A stretch of 49,558 bases of DNA. It comes from Gymnopilus junonius (lineage: Eukaryota > Basidiomycota > Agaricomycetes > Agaricales > Galerinaceae). The notes below the pieces were generated by a model. It saw only the letters and a program-made list of their open reading frames with translations. It ran no database searches and was not told where the DNA came from. Positions 32,603 to 44,324 of this stretch are shown here, in pieces (positions within the stretch are counted from its first letter, which is position 1; each line of letters begins with the position of its first letter). The translations under genes and the position numbers were made by a program. Where the stretch lies: NCBI GenBank assembly GCA_015501075.1, contig JADNYJ010000255.1:1-49558 (forward strand). The letters run 5' to 3'.

Positions 32603-35600
32603 TCAGGCCTCCATTACTGGAGGCTGCTGAAAAATCCAAGGCTGGGGTCTATCCGTCACCACCTGTCCATTGGGAGTGTGCTGCACAAACACCATCCTCA
32701 TGGCGGAGGCTGGTTAGGATTAGTGCGGCGGGGCTGGTGTTGGTCTTCGGTGTAGTAAAGGCTGCTGGTAATGTTCATAAGTTGGAAGTGTGGGTTCTGT
32801 GTAACTGGGGCTTGTTGGGGTTGGGGCTGTGGCTGTGGCTGTGGTTGTGGTGGCGGAGGTTGTCGTCGTGGCGGTGGTGGTGTGGGTCCATCCTATAATG
32901 GCTACGTGCAGACTGAACAGGCACAGGAGGAGGAGGAGGTCTTGACATCGACCTTGACCTTTCCCTCTTTGGTACAATATCCCGTCCCTTATCTGTCTTT
33001 CCTTCTCCCTCTGCACTTCCACTGCACGCTCTCTCTCGTCTCTTTCCCTAAGTTGCCTCTCCCGCTGTGCCACCAACTCATCCTCTCTTTCCTCCATCTC
33101 TTTATCCTCCTCCCTTTCCCTCTCCTGTTTTTCCTTCTCCATCCGCTCCCGCTCCCTCTCTTCCTTGATCTCCCTATCTCTCTCCATCCTCCTCTGATGC
33201 GCCAACAACGCTGTCTGATGCGGATGCGGATCATACGGAACATGGACGTATGTCTGCGGCTCTATTCCATAAAAATCTTCTTCTTCCTCGTACTCATCTT
33301 CGTCCTCTTCTCCTGACCCCGACATGCCATTGCTGGACGAAGGGCCTGGCCAGGATGCGAAAGAGTGTCGACGAGAGGGGTCAAGGTGGCGTTTGGAACG
33401 TTTGCGGCAATATTTATCCAGTGGCGTTGAAGGGCATCTTGTCTGTAAAATCGCAATAAAGTCGTCATTAACATCGTCATTCGTGTGTAAAAACGTAAAA
33501 GTAACAAAAAAAGATAATAAGAAAGCAAAAGCAAAACCCACCTCGTCAAAAACGCGTCCACAAAAAGGACACTGGCATCCTCCCGTCCCATCCGTATGCC
33601 GACTTTCCTTGTGCCTCCTCACATCCCCGCTGCGCGTAAAGATCTGGCCGCACACGTCACAGGGGTACCTCTTAAGCTTCCTCGATGGCCTCGCAGGAGC
33701 CGCAAAGGTATTGGTCTCGGAGCCCCCATTGGCGGTACCATTGGGGATGCGTCAGAGGGTCGGGCATGTCTATAGCAGGAATGGACGGAATTGGCGGTGG
33801 TGGGTATGGCATATGGTGTAGCCACCTAGATGGGATGGGTTGCTGGCGTTTGACATGCCGTTGAAGTTGGAATTGCGATGCCCAATACCACTTGATCCTG
33901 AAGGCCCATCGGGCGTCCACGCCCCGTGAGGAAGAGAAAGATGATGATGAAGACCCGGAATGAGAAACACCCTCTGCCGAGCTATATCTTCTTAGACGTG
34001 AATGCGAGTGGGAGTTACCATTTCCAGTCCCAGCTTGGGGTGTGGTGGTGGCGGTGAGGGCGCAGGTCCAGGTCTTGACGCTGGATCAGCATCAGGAGGT
34101 GGTTCAACCCTGTTCGTCCTTCATATCCACATCCTGGTCTTGTCGCTGGTTATTTTCGTTGCCATCGCCATTGCTCCTGCCGACGGTCTTCCCTTTATCA
34201 GGCTGCCCGCGTTGGAAGAATCATTGACGGGGGTGGTCGAAGTCCGAAATCGACGCCCGCCGGCGTATTAATCGCGTCTCCATTAACATCTGCCGCATGG
34301 CTAGTCGGAGTAGGAGCAGGAGTAAGAGCAGCACTTCCACTTCCGTTCTCAGTAGGAACAGGAGGAGCACCACCGCCTCTCGTCTGTCCATTGGTCCCAT
34401 TCGCTATGCCCACATCCTTCACGTCTTCGTCATCATCAATCACAATCGCATTCGCCGCAGATCCATACCCAGGTGCAGCAGACGCTGTCCATTGACCGCC
34501 TCATTCGCCGCCCCACTGCCACTACCGCTAGCCACAGCTGTCGTACTCGCGCTCCTACTCCCCCCCGCATATCTCGGCTCCCCAATCTGCTGCTGCTGCT
34601 GGGTGAACCCATGCTTATCCCCAGTAACATTCACAAAGATCAACTGTCCACCTCCGGGAAACTCTCTCCTTTCCTCTCCTTCACCTCTCTCACCTCGATC
34701 GTCTTTTCTTTTTCCTTCTCCTTTGCCTTGGACGCTGCATTTTTGTCTTTTATCCTTATCCTTTCCTTATCCCGCACGGCGCGCACACGAGGCATCCTAG
34801 GAGGCTTCAGCACGAAACTGAGCGCCGCCGACGTTATGCATGCTCATGTTCATATTGAGAATCAAATGCTCCTGAGGCGCGAGAGGAACGTGCATCGGTG
34901 CGGTTGGAGGAGGCCTTGCTGAGGATATTGTGGTTGGGGCACCTGTCGCTGCTGCTGCAGCTGCTGTGGCGTGTATAGTTGGGGGTACATCATCAGCAGA
35001 AGGCGCCTGTTGCTGATATTGACGAGAGGTGGAAGAGCTCAAAGACACTGCAGGCGCAGTCTGTTGCCTTCTCAAAGTTGGACCTTGACCTTGAGCCGAA
35101 GCAGAACCAGGGGCAGAAGAAGTATGAGAAGAACCCCCGGTAGCGGAAGGACCATGATGACTGGCTGAAGAACGAGGAGGAACTCCGTCCTTATTCTGAG
35201 TCTCCCCTGGGTAAAACGGCTTCTGGTAGGGTGGTTGATATCGGTACTGAATTGGTCGCGGTTGGGGCTGTTGAGCAGGAGGAGGGGGTACACCCTGGGC
35301 GTAAACGTGATTTTGCGGAGGTGCGGGCACGTGGCGCGAAGGTGAATACCTATGCGAATACTGTTCTGACTGACGAGGCGGTGGCATTTCTCCAGGCGGA
35401 GGAGATCCAATGCGAATAGTCCTCGGCAATGGAGGCGGGTGGTGGATTTCCTCCAGATATGGGTGGTTGTGGCGAGCCATGCCCTCGATAATTCGAATTT
35501 GACAACGCAGGCGGGTAAGGAGAATAGTTAGAAGGAGGCGGCCCATGAAACGGAGGAGACTGATGCCCGTAGAAAGAACCGTTCCTCGGTCTTCCACCTG

Positions 35601-37050
35601 CATAGTGCCCTGGGGGAGCAGGAGGCGAGGCGAATACGCATGAGGTAGGCGCGCAGGTGCTCCGACCCCGTTTACACCCAGGTGAGAATGCAAATGGGGA
35701 GGAGGTGCAGTGTGACTGGTGTGAGGAGGGTACCTGCTGTACCGGTGCCGCCCTCTGGCTTCACTGTCAGAACCGCTGGAGTAGTCGTGCCCATTTGCTG
35801 GTGGCTCATAATGGCCCTGACGAGGAGCAGTGGGTGGCGGCGAGCGCGAGTAGCCAGGTGAACGTGCCTCGGTGGGGGTGGTCCTGGTTGGTGGTAGGAA
35901 CTAGGACCAGGAGGAGGAAGATAGGCAGACCGCGAAGACGTCTGGTTTGGGTAGTGGTTCCTGTCATAATGACTTCGCTCTAGAGGCGGAGGAAGGGGTC
36001 GCGACGAATACAACCCAGGACCAGAACCAGGAGCAGGAGCACTCGCAGACGCGTGTCCCCTGTGGTCATCCTCTCCAATGAAACCATGCCCGTATCCTTG
36101 GCCAGAACTGCCGTAACCATAGCTATGACTATGTGAAAGACTAGAAGGAGGCGGCTGAGGATGATGATGCAGTCCATCCGGGGAATGTATAACAGGCGGC
36201 CCAGCATTCACCGGCGGACTGTCGCTCGTCGATCCACGCGAATGGTCCCTTGAATGACCGTGCCTCGACCCGCTACGACTAATGTGCCCAAAGCGTTCGT
36301 GTGGACCCAAATACGAAGGAGGTTGGGGTCGTCGATCTGTGGTGGGAGGCGACACAGAAGGGCGACGTTTGCTTCTCGTTATCCTGCGCGTGTCCTTTTC
36401 CCCGTTCCGCATCTCAACGTCCTCATCCACTTTCTTCCCATTGTCCTTTCCCCTTCCCGTCAACCGGTATTTCTCTGGAGCATAAGAATACATATCCGTT
36501 GCCCATGGCGGGCTCGGAATAGGCTTGAGCACCTCCTCATCCTTCCTCGGTCGCGCAAGAGGCATCGAATGTCGTGTGGACGCATGTGGACCCGCAGAAG
36601 TGGAAGATGAAGGCGCCAAAGTGGAAGAAGCCGAATGAGAAAGCAGTGGCCTGGCAGCAGCGGAAGAAGATGACGGAATGATAACTCTAAACTCGGGAGC
36701 CTGCCTTTTGGACCTGCGCGGGGGAAGCGATGCCTCTTCGGACGAAGAATCATCGCTGGAGCTGTCTTCCTGAAGCTCATCCTCGTCATCGGATGAACTG
36801 GGAGCTGTCTTCTGTCTCTTCTTTCTTTGCTTCTCTGGAGCCTTTCCTTTCAAATCCCCCTGGAAGGCATGACATCCCACCGGGCGGGTGAGAGCGTCGC
36901 AGATATCAAAGCCTCGGATGCTCTCGACGACGGTGGGGGCGATGGGGAGCGCGACGCGGAGACAGACGCGCTCGGATCAGGAGTGTCTTTGCCTTTGTCG
37001 CTGTCATCCTCTGAGGACAGGATTTCCCTCCTGCGTTTGTTGGTGGTCAT
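32603..37050 (-). pseudogene. Large low-complexity C2H2 zinc-finger protein, reading frame broken about fifteen times
   Basis: One large gene is readable from ATG 37050 (MTTNKRRREILSSEDDSD) to a natural end at 32603 (VVTDRPQPWIFQQPPVMEA). It holds Ser/acidic clusters (SSSDDEDELQEDSSSDDSS), nuclear-type basic patches (KGKAPEKQRKKRQKT), very long Pro/Gln/Ser/His-rich stretches, and one good C2H2 finger (YPCDVCGQIFTRSGDVRRH then KESRH). A second CPFCGRVFDE half-finger is interrupted by a roughly 105-base intron near 33440-33540. A Glu/Arg coiled stretch (REREEDKEMEEREDELVAQ) and a Pro/Gln-rich tail follow. The protein would exceed 1,400 residues and is probably a nuclear transcription regulator. 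The biased, natural-looking sequence jumps frame near 36930, 35870, 35640, 35440, 34820, 34665, 34490, 34240, 34200, 34105, 34015, 33915, 33815, 33735, 32945, 32890 and 32700. Most jumps equal one missing base. Feature type is provisional: consensus error is at least as likely as a dead gene. Confidence 0.7.
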
Positions 37051-38441
37051 GGAAGGAGGGAAAGAGTTGTTGTGTTGCTGTGAACTGCGCCACTGAGGCC
37101 TACTTCCCTATATGTCCATTTCCTATCAAAAAAAATCTCATTCCGGCCATGTGCCCAGAGCTTCTTTTCCCCTTTATGTCGTTGGTTACCATCCCCCGCC
37201 CGATTCTCCCTTGGGACTTCCCTTTCTCTTTCTGCGTATGTTGCACAAATGGTCTGGATTTCCACCGCCTGGGAGCTAGTATACACCTTTCTCAATCCGT
37301 ATGACACCCCACAACTCGCTTGCTCGCTTATGCTTGTCTCCATATGTTGCCTTCAGGCCACCTGCCACACTGAACTCAAGGCAATCCATCTATCCATCTA
37401 TAGAGAAACCGTGCCACAATCACCCTGGAAAAAATGAAAAGCCCCAAACCCATGGCGACTGCAAATCACAGCATCATTCCATGCAGTGCCAGCCCTCATC
37501 CATCCTGTTCAAACTTCAAACACACCTTGTACTCCTCGGAAGCTCGGTTCATACAACTGCCTTGCGAAATAGAGGTAACAATCACGATTTCCCATCCGGA
37601 TCATCAAATCCGAAAAGCAAATCGCATCGATAAAATCACCCCATGGTGCAATCAAAGTTGACTAATTCGTCAGTACATAGTAGGGTGTGAGTCACCCACC
37701 GGTACCTAAAGTTCCCAAAACTGTACCAATGAGGCGCAGTGAGGCGCTGTTCTCCGTTTATGGCGGCCTACTTACAAACTCCGACACATCCAAATCGATC
37801 GTCCAAATCAATCAAAATTACATTGATCAATTTGATCGAAGGTTGTTGGTGTCACGCGCTGACACTTACGAATTGTGTGGCGCGGCGGTCCGATTCCGAT
37901 TGTGGGCTAACCCTGTGAAATCGCTCAAGGACAGACAACTAAGCGTGTTCTGGGTACAAGTCTAGCCTCTCTAGGTCCTATGAAAGCCGTCTGGTACGAA
38001 AAAGCCACCTAGACATCAGTGTTGCCTCAAACAGCCATCTTTGCTCTGGAGTTTGCCTTGAGGCGGATGTCCATCATGTCACCGAGTGCACAGGAAAAAG
38101 GATCCATGGGAAGAAGTAAATCGTGAGGCCCGTTTGTGCGTGTACGCCACACACCGCCGGAATATCCACACCAAGTTGGAAAAAGTAAAGGATGTCTCCG
38201 GTGTGTCATTCGGTTTCCTCATTCAATACACAAAGCCATCTTGTGTCCGCACAACTGTGATTAGCCCCGTATAATTTGACGTCTCGCTATTCAATGTCAT
38301 AAGTTAGAACGGACTGCGCCTATATGGACTTGCTATCACATAACCTTCTCCTCAATTCCCAATTCCAAAACATAAAACAGGGATAGCTCGAACTTTCTGT
38401 CAAGCGAGAGCCGTTCTACGAGTAAGTATGGTATCCCCATT
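37051..38441. other. Upstream of the zinc-finger gene; no supported gene
   Basis: Contains the zinc-finger gene promoter. A plus open frame at 37687-37965 (92 codons) has no recognised domain. Nothing else can be supported. Confidence 0.4.
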
Positions 38442-38922
38442 CTAGCGTCGCCTCCTGAAGCGAAAAATAGACCACCCATAAGGAGGCATATCCGGAAAAC
38501 CCAAGTATGTAAGCACAACTGATAGGATATTAGCGTCGATGATTGACATGCAAGTATATCCTGATCCCTCGGCGTAAGGAGGAAACCGGGCAGGAAAATG
38601 CGAGACTGCCTTTTCAGGTGATTGCAGTGTCGTGTGGACAGTGGCGAACATCGCTGTGCACGACTCCACAAGTCACACAATAACTTACGTCCATACGGGT
38701 CTTGGGAACAGCCGAAGGTGAGAGTTTTTCCTTTTCTGAAATTTCAAAGGAAAATCCGTCCCTTTCGAGACTGCCATCAAATTTCAAAATGGTCCGTGTG
38801 AGTGTATGGACATGCTTATGGTCGATCTTACGCCGCTCCGCTTGCGAGCCTCGTGTCAATTGAAGGATGAAGATGGTGAACAAAGCTGAGCCGGGACGAG
38901 TACACGCGCTTTTAATAACCAT
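38442..38922 (-). CDS. Small hypothetical protein, two exons
   Basis: Two open exons join in phase: 38922-38689 (78 codons, ending PSAVPKTRMD) and 38609-38442, with a 79-base intron that has a perfect GTAAGT donor and a GAAAAG acceptor. The predicted 133-residue protein starts MVIKSACTRPGSALFTIFIL, has a modest N-terminal hydrophobic stretch that could be a weak signal or anchor, and ends in the basic run FRFRRRR. The second exon reads SHFPARFPPYAEGSGYTCM and LGFPDMPPYGWSIF. I do not recognise the family. Frame agreement across a consensus intron is the only support, so this could be chance. Confidence 0.35.
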
Positions 38923-40767
38923 GTAGCTAAGCTACTTATTGTCTGCGAGTATGCGAACCCGTAGAGAAGGAAGAAAGTGTGGTGTCAACGCATAAGTATT
39001 CCGAAGAAACACCTCCCCTTTTCCATTGAGCCGAGAATTAAAATTTCGTCTTCTTTTGTCCCTAGTTGCAAGAGGATGGTCTGCTTCTCTCGAACCACCA
39101 ACATCTCCTCTCCTTGGTTATTCTATGGACGGAGGCTATAGCGGCACCAATTGACCTTTTAGCCCCAATTTTATAACCGAAGACCGTAAAGCCGACGCCT
39201 TCTTTTCAAGTACGTGACCTCGACCAACAACCAGCTTGAGTGGCGCAAAAGGAGTCATCATGTGTACGGACAAGAACAGGGTTCATATGAAAGTACCATT
39301 AGGAAAGGAACAATGAATGATGCATACTATATGCACATGGTCTAGGCGCCCACAATGGGGCTTGATTTTAAATGAAGTACTGTCTTCCTTTTCTCGATAG
39401 AAAATTAGAACCGATACCCTATGTGTGTGCATTCAGGGATACCCTTTACTTGACAATCAACGATACGATCACCGCCAGCTGATATTATCGATGGATAATA
39501 TATATCAGCCGAAAGCGACCTCGTCTACACTTACCAACCAGCGTTGCTGCTTGCAAAGATGACTGGAATTGATTGTAGATCCTTGTAGGACCGGGGTAGA
39601 TGTTGATCAAGTGATGATTATTACTTGGGTCCGTGTTCGGACATTGACATAAGCGCCTGGTGCAGCTGATGATGCACCCCAAATCGGCCAATGTAAGAGA
39701 CCTGGGTACCTAGGTACTCTAACTACGTACTATACATTGCGCGGACTAGTATGCTTTATAATTATTAAACTCAAGGTGAGGGTGTTGAGTGACACTAACA
39801 TTTGAGCGCACTGCATGGCTTCTTTACATAAATGTAATCTCCGTCAAAACTCTCTTTGAGATGTTGGTGTTATCAATGAAGGTCAGTTGACGTTCTGTGG
39901 TGAGGTATTTATTTTTAGATGTGGCCCCGGGTCCTCATGCTTTGTGTGGCGCATATGCCCAGGCTTGGCGTCATTGCACCGTTGATCTTTTTACCCTGCT
40001 CTGATCGCAAGGATAACAAAGATTTTCGAAGAGATGGAAATTCTTTGCTTGTTCTGGCATTTCGCGGCCTAGACTCTTAATTTGCTTCGTTCAGCTTTAA
40101 ATTTACATTGTCCGATGCGCTACTAAATTTGGGGAACTGTGGTCATCACAGAACAACGTCTTAACACATGGGAGCGATCGATTACTATGAGAAAGGACAT
40201 GAGTAAGGCATTCAAAGCTTTACTTTCCATGACCTTTCCGATCATTCATCCGCATGAATACCCGATGATCCTTGGGCGGATATCATTCAACAAAACTCTG
40301 CATTATGAATTGTTTCTCCTTCTCCGCTGAAAGTATTAATGACTTGCACAATATCCAGCAGGTAAGTCGTGCATGGTACTTGACCTTGCAATTATTATGA
40401 GTATTGCACTGCTTTTCTCAGTGAAGACATGCAAGGCTTTAGCTCTAGGGCCTTTGCACTCGGTAAGATAGATCAATACAGCGCCAAGTCAGAGTAAATG
40501 TCAACGAGGTTGGAACCGGTAGCTCTGGCATGTTCCAAATCGTTTACCTCTGAGACTCTGAGACTATTAAAAGATCAGGTAGAGAAAATGCCAGTTGCCG
40601 CAATTGACAGCTAGATCCAATATTTTTTTTTAAATTTAGCAACGAACCGTCTTTCTGTACGGTTCATCACGTTGTCGTCTTTAACTCTTTAACTCATTCA
40701 TCAGTTGAAAGTTTCTGCTCTTCTCGCCCTTGACAAAAATATAAGCATTGAACAGAGCACACCAGAA
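38923..40767. other. Gene-poor 1.8 kb stretch
   Basis: No open frame here has domain features; the longest are 60-70 codons. The sequence is mixed, with AT-rich patches (for example around 39760-39790 and 40620-40640). I see no repeats or RNA genes that I can support. Confidence 0.45.
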
Positions 40768-42237
40768 TTACAGCTGACTGGAGTATTGCACCGACAATGG
40801 GGATGGGATAGGTGCATAAAACTCTTCTCGTATCCCTTCATCGTTCTCGGTTATCCATTTGATAGTTGTATGCGACTGCCCTAGAAACCATCCCTTATCC
40901 TCCTTCGTAAGGCTCGGACCCTTGCCAGTGACGAACAATTCGACGACCGTGCGATCGATTCGATACAAAAAATCTATTATGGGCAGTGCATTGCGAACCT
41001 TTACAAAATTTCGCAGCGTAATGGGTGTGAAGGTGGGGCAATCATGGATGTGGATGGAGTTGACATGCTCTATTGGGAACGTGTTAGGGGATTTGTTTGT
41101 TTGAAGCCATTCCAGAAGAGAATCGTTAAACGAACGGCACGCGCATATCTTCAGTTTTCCTGAAAAGGTATAGAGACATATATCCAAAATGTGGCGCATG
41201 CCACTTCCGTGCTCATCATCGACAATGCCATCCAGAACGAGATAATCTGCAGCTGCCTTGAAATGCTCCCGTCTAAGATTTGTTGGTATCTCACACTCTT
41301 TGATAGTCAATGACGAGATGCAAAATATATCTGCAGTAGCATAAAAGCTATTGAGGAAGTTTTTTGTCACCGAATGGAAATGAAGATTGCGCGGCAATAA
41401 ACGTTCATTCGTGAGAGGACATGTGGTTGAATTTTCATAGTTATAAGACAACGACAAGTTGCGCAAATAGAGTGAATGAGAGCCCTTCCGCAAAGCATAG
41501 GATAGATAAAGCAAGAAGTTTTCCACTGTGTAATGTCCGCTTTCAAGGAAAGAAAACCGTGAGATGTAGAGCTCCATGAGCCGATTAAAGTTGAATTGCC
41601 TGAACGATGCAGGAGAGGCCAGATGCAGCGCAAGATAGAGGAAAGAAAACCCCGTCAACGAGAGTTTTCTCAAACTGTGGAATTTTGATCCGAAGTTTGG
41701 TCGCTTGGCTGCAGTTGTCATCCATGGATTCAATTTTACTTGGATGTCATCGTGAACGCATTCGAGAACGAGCGCTTCGAGACAAGGCATGTCTTGGAGG
41801 AAGAAAATGTGGGAAGGAGGGAGCGAGGTCGAATATGTGAGGTCAAAGGTAATCGATTTGCATCGATGTATGTGGGGCCGGAGAGCTTGAGCGATGGCGA
41901 ATGAACGCTGTTTTTCGGACTTCCTGTACTCCTCCCCATCGTCTGTAGAACTGGTGAACACCAGTACTTCAATCTTCTCCAGGTCATTCGACCATGCGAA
42001 CGCATCAAGAAAGGGCGCAGGTTCTTTCGCAACGTCGAAGACAACGCGAATCCAGCACTCGGGTATTTGAGAGATTATGGTAAGCCACTGTGTGCATACT
42101 GATGCTACGTTGAATGGAAATAAGGATGGTAAACGGATATCGTAATCTGATAGTGGATGAGTTTGCAGAAATATTGATGGGAGAAGGCTAAGTATTTTAA
42201 TGTGAAGTTCAACTGGGAGCTGGTCCATAATCGTCAA
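40768..42237 (-). CDS. F-box protein, single exon
   Basis: A 489-residue uninterrupted frame, with no intron and no frameshift. The N-terminus MDQLPVELHIKILSLLPSIF, followed by FNVASVCTQWLTIISQIPECW, is an F-box-like motif, the SKP1-binding element of SCF ubiquitin ligases. The remainder is Leu-rich with irregular repeats (FHSLRKLSLTGFSFLYLAL, MELYISRFSFLESGHY, YLRNLSLSYNYENS, EHVNSIHIHDCPTFTPI), as in the divergent LRR region of F-box proteins that are very numerous in Agaricomycetes. Translation could start at Met1 (42237) or Met4. These proteins probably select substrates for degradation; the target is unknown. Its intact long frame is a useful contrast to the broken genes between 14 and 37 kb. 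Confidence 0.82.
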   Translation of the reverse strand: MTIMDQLPVELHIKILSLLPSIFLQTHPLSDYDIRLPSLFPFNVASVCTQWLTIISQIPECWIRVVFDVAKEPAPFLDAFAWSNDLEKIEVLVFTSSTDDGEEYRKSEKQRSFAIAQALRPHIHRCKSITFDLTYSTSLPPSHIFFLQDMPCLEALVLECVHDDIQVKLNPWMTTAAKRPNFGSKFHSLRKLSLTGFSFLYLALHLASPASFRQFNFNRLMELYISRFSFLESGHYTVENFLLYLSYALRKGSHSLYLRNLSLSYNYENSTTCPLTNERLLPRNLHFHSVTKNFLNSFYATADIFCISSLTIKECEIPTNLRREHFKAAADYLVLDGIVDDEHGSGMRHILDICLYTFSGKLKICACRSFNDSLLEWLQTNKSPNTFPIEHVNSIHIHDCPTFTPITLRNFVKVRNALPIIDFLYRIDRTVVELFVTGKGPSLTKEDKGWFLGQSHTTIKWITENDEGIREEFYAPIPSPLSVQYSSQL

Positions 42238-43046
42238 CGGTCAGGCTGAGGTTGGCGCGACAGGGACCGAGCGAACTGTTTGTCAGCCGGAGCGTTGATT
42301 TCCCACGGAGAATTTTAGGACCGACTCCGGACGCCTTCTGCCCTTTTGACCAGAATCCTTCCAATCCTTTTGGAGTTTTCCCTATTTGATTCTCCTTTAC
42401 CATGCTTCTCGACTCTGAGCACGCGCGCTAGAAGCATCCTATATTGCGACATTTAGGAGTCTTCGATCCTCATGTGGTATTTGCTGGGTGTGCGAGAATC
42501 GGTGAGCGGGCGATTGTCGGTGTAGAGATTCCGGGAGCTTATGTTGGAAGGGCTGGGATATGGCTTCGACATGGATGATGGCGAGCGCGAACTTCGACCG
42601 ACGGAGAGGCGCGAAGACAGTTAATATCCTCGCGACGGAACAATTGCTGTCAAATAGCAGAGACGGACCAGGGTTTCGAGGATCAAATAGTTGGCAGGTC
42701 TGCTCCAAGTCTGCTCACCTGCTCGTGATGGATTTTTCATCGACATGAATAATCCACGACCATAGAGCACGCGCCACTGCGCCACTACGCCAACTTTGGA
42801 AGATCTTATTACTGTGCTGCTCATGCAAAAGCAACTGCATCATATTAAGGTATCATAGGCGTACTGTCAATACATTTAATACACCCAGGGATATTTTGAA
42901 ATGCAAGTATTTTACGTGTTATACTGTACCGTACAATTCCAATACGCCCGACCAACTCGAAGCACAAGCAAAAGCAGAAATGGGAAAGTAAATCAGATCA
43001 GTTATACAGAAAAAAGGACGTTGTCCAAGTAATACATACACTAAAA
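42238..43046. other. Region between F-box and membrane-protein genes
   Basis: Upstream of the F-box gene and downstream of the membrane-protein gene. Minus open frames at 42439-42708 and 42621-42824 overlap each other and have no recognised features. Nothing else is supported. Confidence 0.45.
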
Positions 43047-44324
43047 CTACATGTCAGAGTCACTCGTCTCAGTCGCCATACTCCCTAGACTCCCTCTCTG
43101 CGCCGACTTCTTGCCTGAGGGGTGTGAAGGGGTATCTACATCATGAGGGACAACCAGGACATCCGCGACGCCCATCTCGAGGTGCGGTAGCGGCTGTTCA
43201 TCGTCATCATCCGAGTGCGATGGATGGCATGATGTTGAAGCTGATGGTTGTAGCGGGTGTGAATCAGAGGGTACCATTGTAGTCGAAGCCGAAAGTGATC
43301 CAGTAGGGCTGCCTGAAGGTGGCTTAGGCATGGCAATGAACACCGCGACCCGCATAACCTGCGGACCCTTGAGCTCCGTCATTCCACCCTCCGCAGCCGT
43401 GCCTAAAGCAAGGTTGGCATTGGACCCTGCGTTCTGAAGCGACCCTGATAGAGGTGCAGGAAGAGGTGACGTCGGATCTGGTGTCGGATTGAGCATGTTC
43501 AGCGCACGCGATAACATTGCCCGCGGCCTTGGCATCCTAGCGCGATTGCTTGACGTCGGTGTCGTCGCAGCTGTGGGCCCGTTGCCTGCTTCTACGTCTG
43601 GTTGCGATTGCGATCCAGGGCTCGGAATAGGTGGTTGCAAAGCAGCTGCACCGCGCAAACTACCAACTGAGGGAGCAGTGGCCAATCCAGTAGTCGTCGG
43701 CGGTCCTCTAGGTAACTCGGGAGTGGCGGTTGCCTCACTTGCAGACAGATACGTAGCAGCGAAAGGCTTGATCATATCCCATTCCCTTGTATTGTCCATC
43801 TTCCACACATCGTTGATCTTACTATCGCCCAGTGCTCCACCTACAGCATGTCCAACCAAATCCCCTTTCTTATCAATGTAGGCTTCCCATAGGACAGGCT
43901 TTTTACTCAGATCGACTCTTGCAGGTCGTGTAGGCGGAGCTGGAGGGACCCAAGTACCATTGCGGATTGCTTCTTCCACCATCAACCTATGTCGTCTTCG
44001 TAATATAAATGATCGAATTACGATAGCAGCGGAAACGGAGAGAAGAAGTACGAGGGTGGCCAGGAACGTATAAACTGTTGGTTCAGATTAGCTGAAGATA
44101 CGATGATGACCCTTGAACAAGAGGGACGCACGGTATAAGGAGGCAGAGGTCGCGATGCTTCCATCATTATTAGAGCTGTTGTTACTTTGACCCCCAGGGC
44201 TCGGGGTCGACGGAGGAGGAAAACTGGTCGGAAAGGTGGCTGGAGATGTTGAGGAGGCGGCCGTTGAAGGGACGAAACTGGAAGAAATAGTCGACGTAGC
44301 CTCTGCTGATGATGTTGAAGACAT
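43047..44324 (-). CDS. Single-pass membrane protein with Ser/Thr-rich ectodomain
   Basis: Exon 1 is 44324-44132, the intron is 44131-44075 (57 bases, GTGCGT...CAACAG), and exon 2 is 44074-43047. Together they make 407 codons including the stop, in frame. The first about 60 residues are almost all Ser, Thr, Ala and Pro (MSSTSSAEATSTISSS, SPATFPTSFPPPSTPSP, NNSSNNDGS) with no clear signal peptide. This looks like an O-glycosylated outer part, typical of wall-sensor-like proteins. A membrane helix follows (FLATLVLLLSVSAAIVIRSF), then the stop-transfer cluster LRRRHR and a long cytosolic tail starting MVEEAIRNGTWVPP. The tail has SKKPVLWEAYIDKKG, Pro/Ser/Gly-rich stretches, an acidic run (HSDDDDEQPLPHLEMG) and a Ser-rich end. 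The general layout recalls basidiomycete membrane proteins with an RRRHR-EEAIRNGT juxtamembrane motif of unknown function; a cell-surface sensor is only an inference. Confidence 0.78.

Noticed and set aside
32771..34922. Long plus-strand open frames opposite the zinc-finger gene
   Set aside because: They are antisense shadows of a strongly biased, GC-rich coding strand; their products are low-complexity with no domains, and the minus strand carries a real C2H2 finger.
37687..37965. 92-codon plus frame
   Set aside because: No domain, no promoter-like context and no splice partner; length is within chance.
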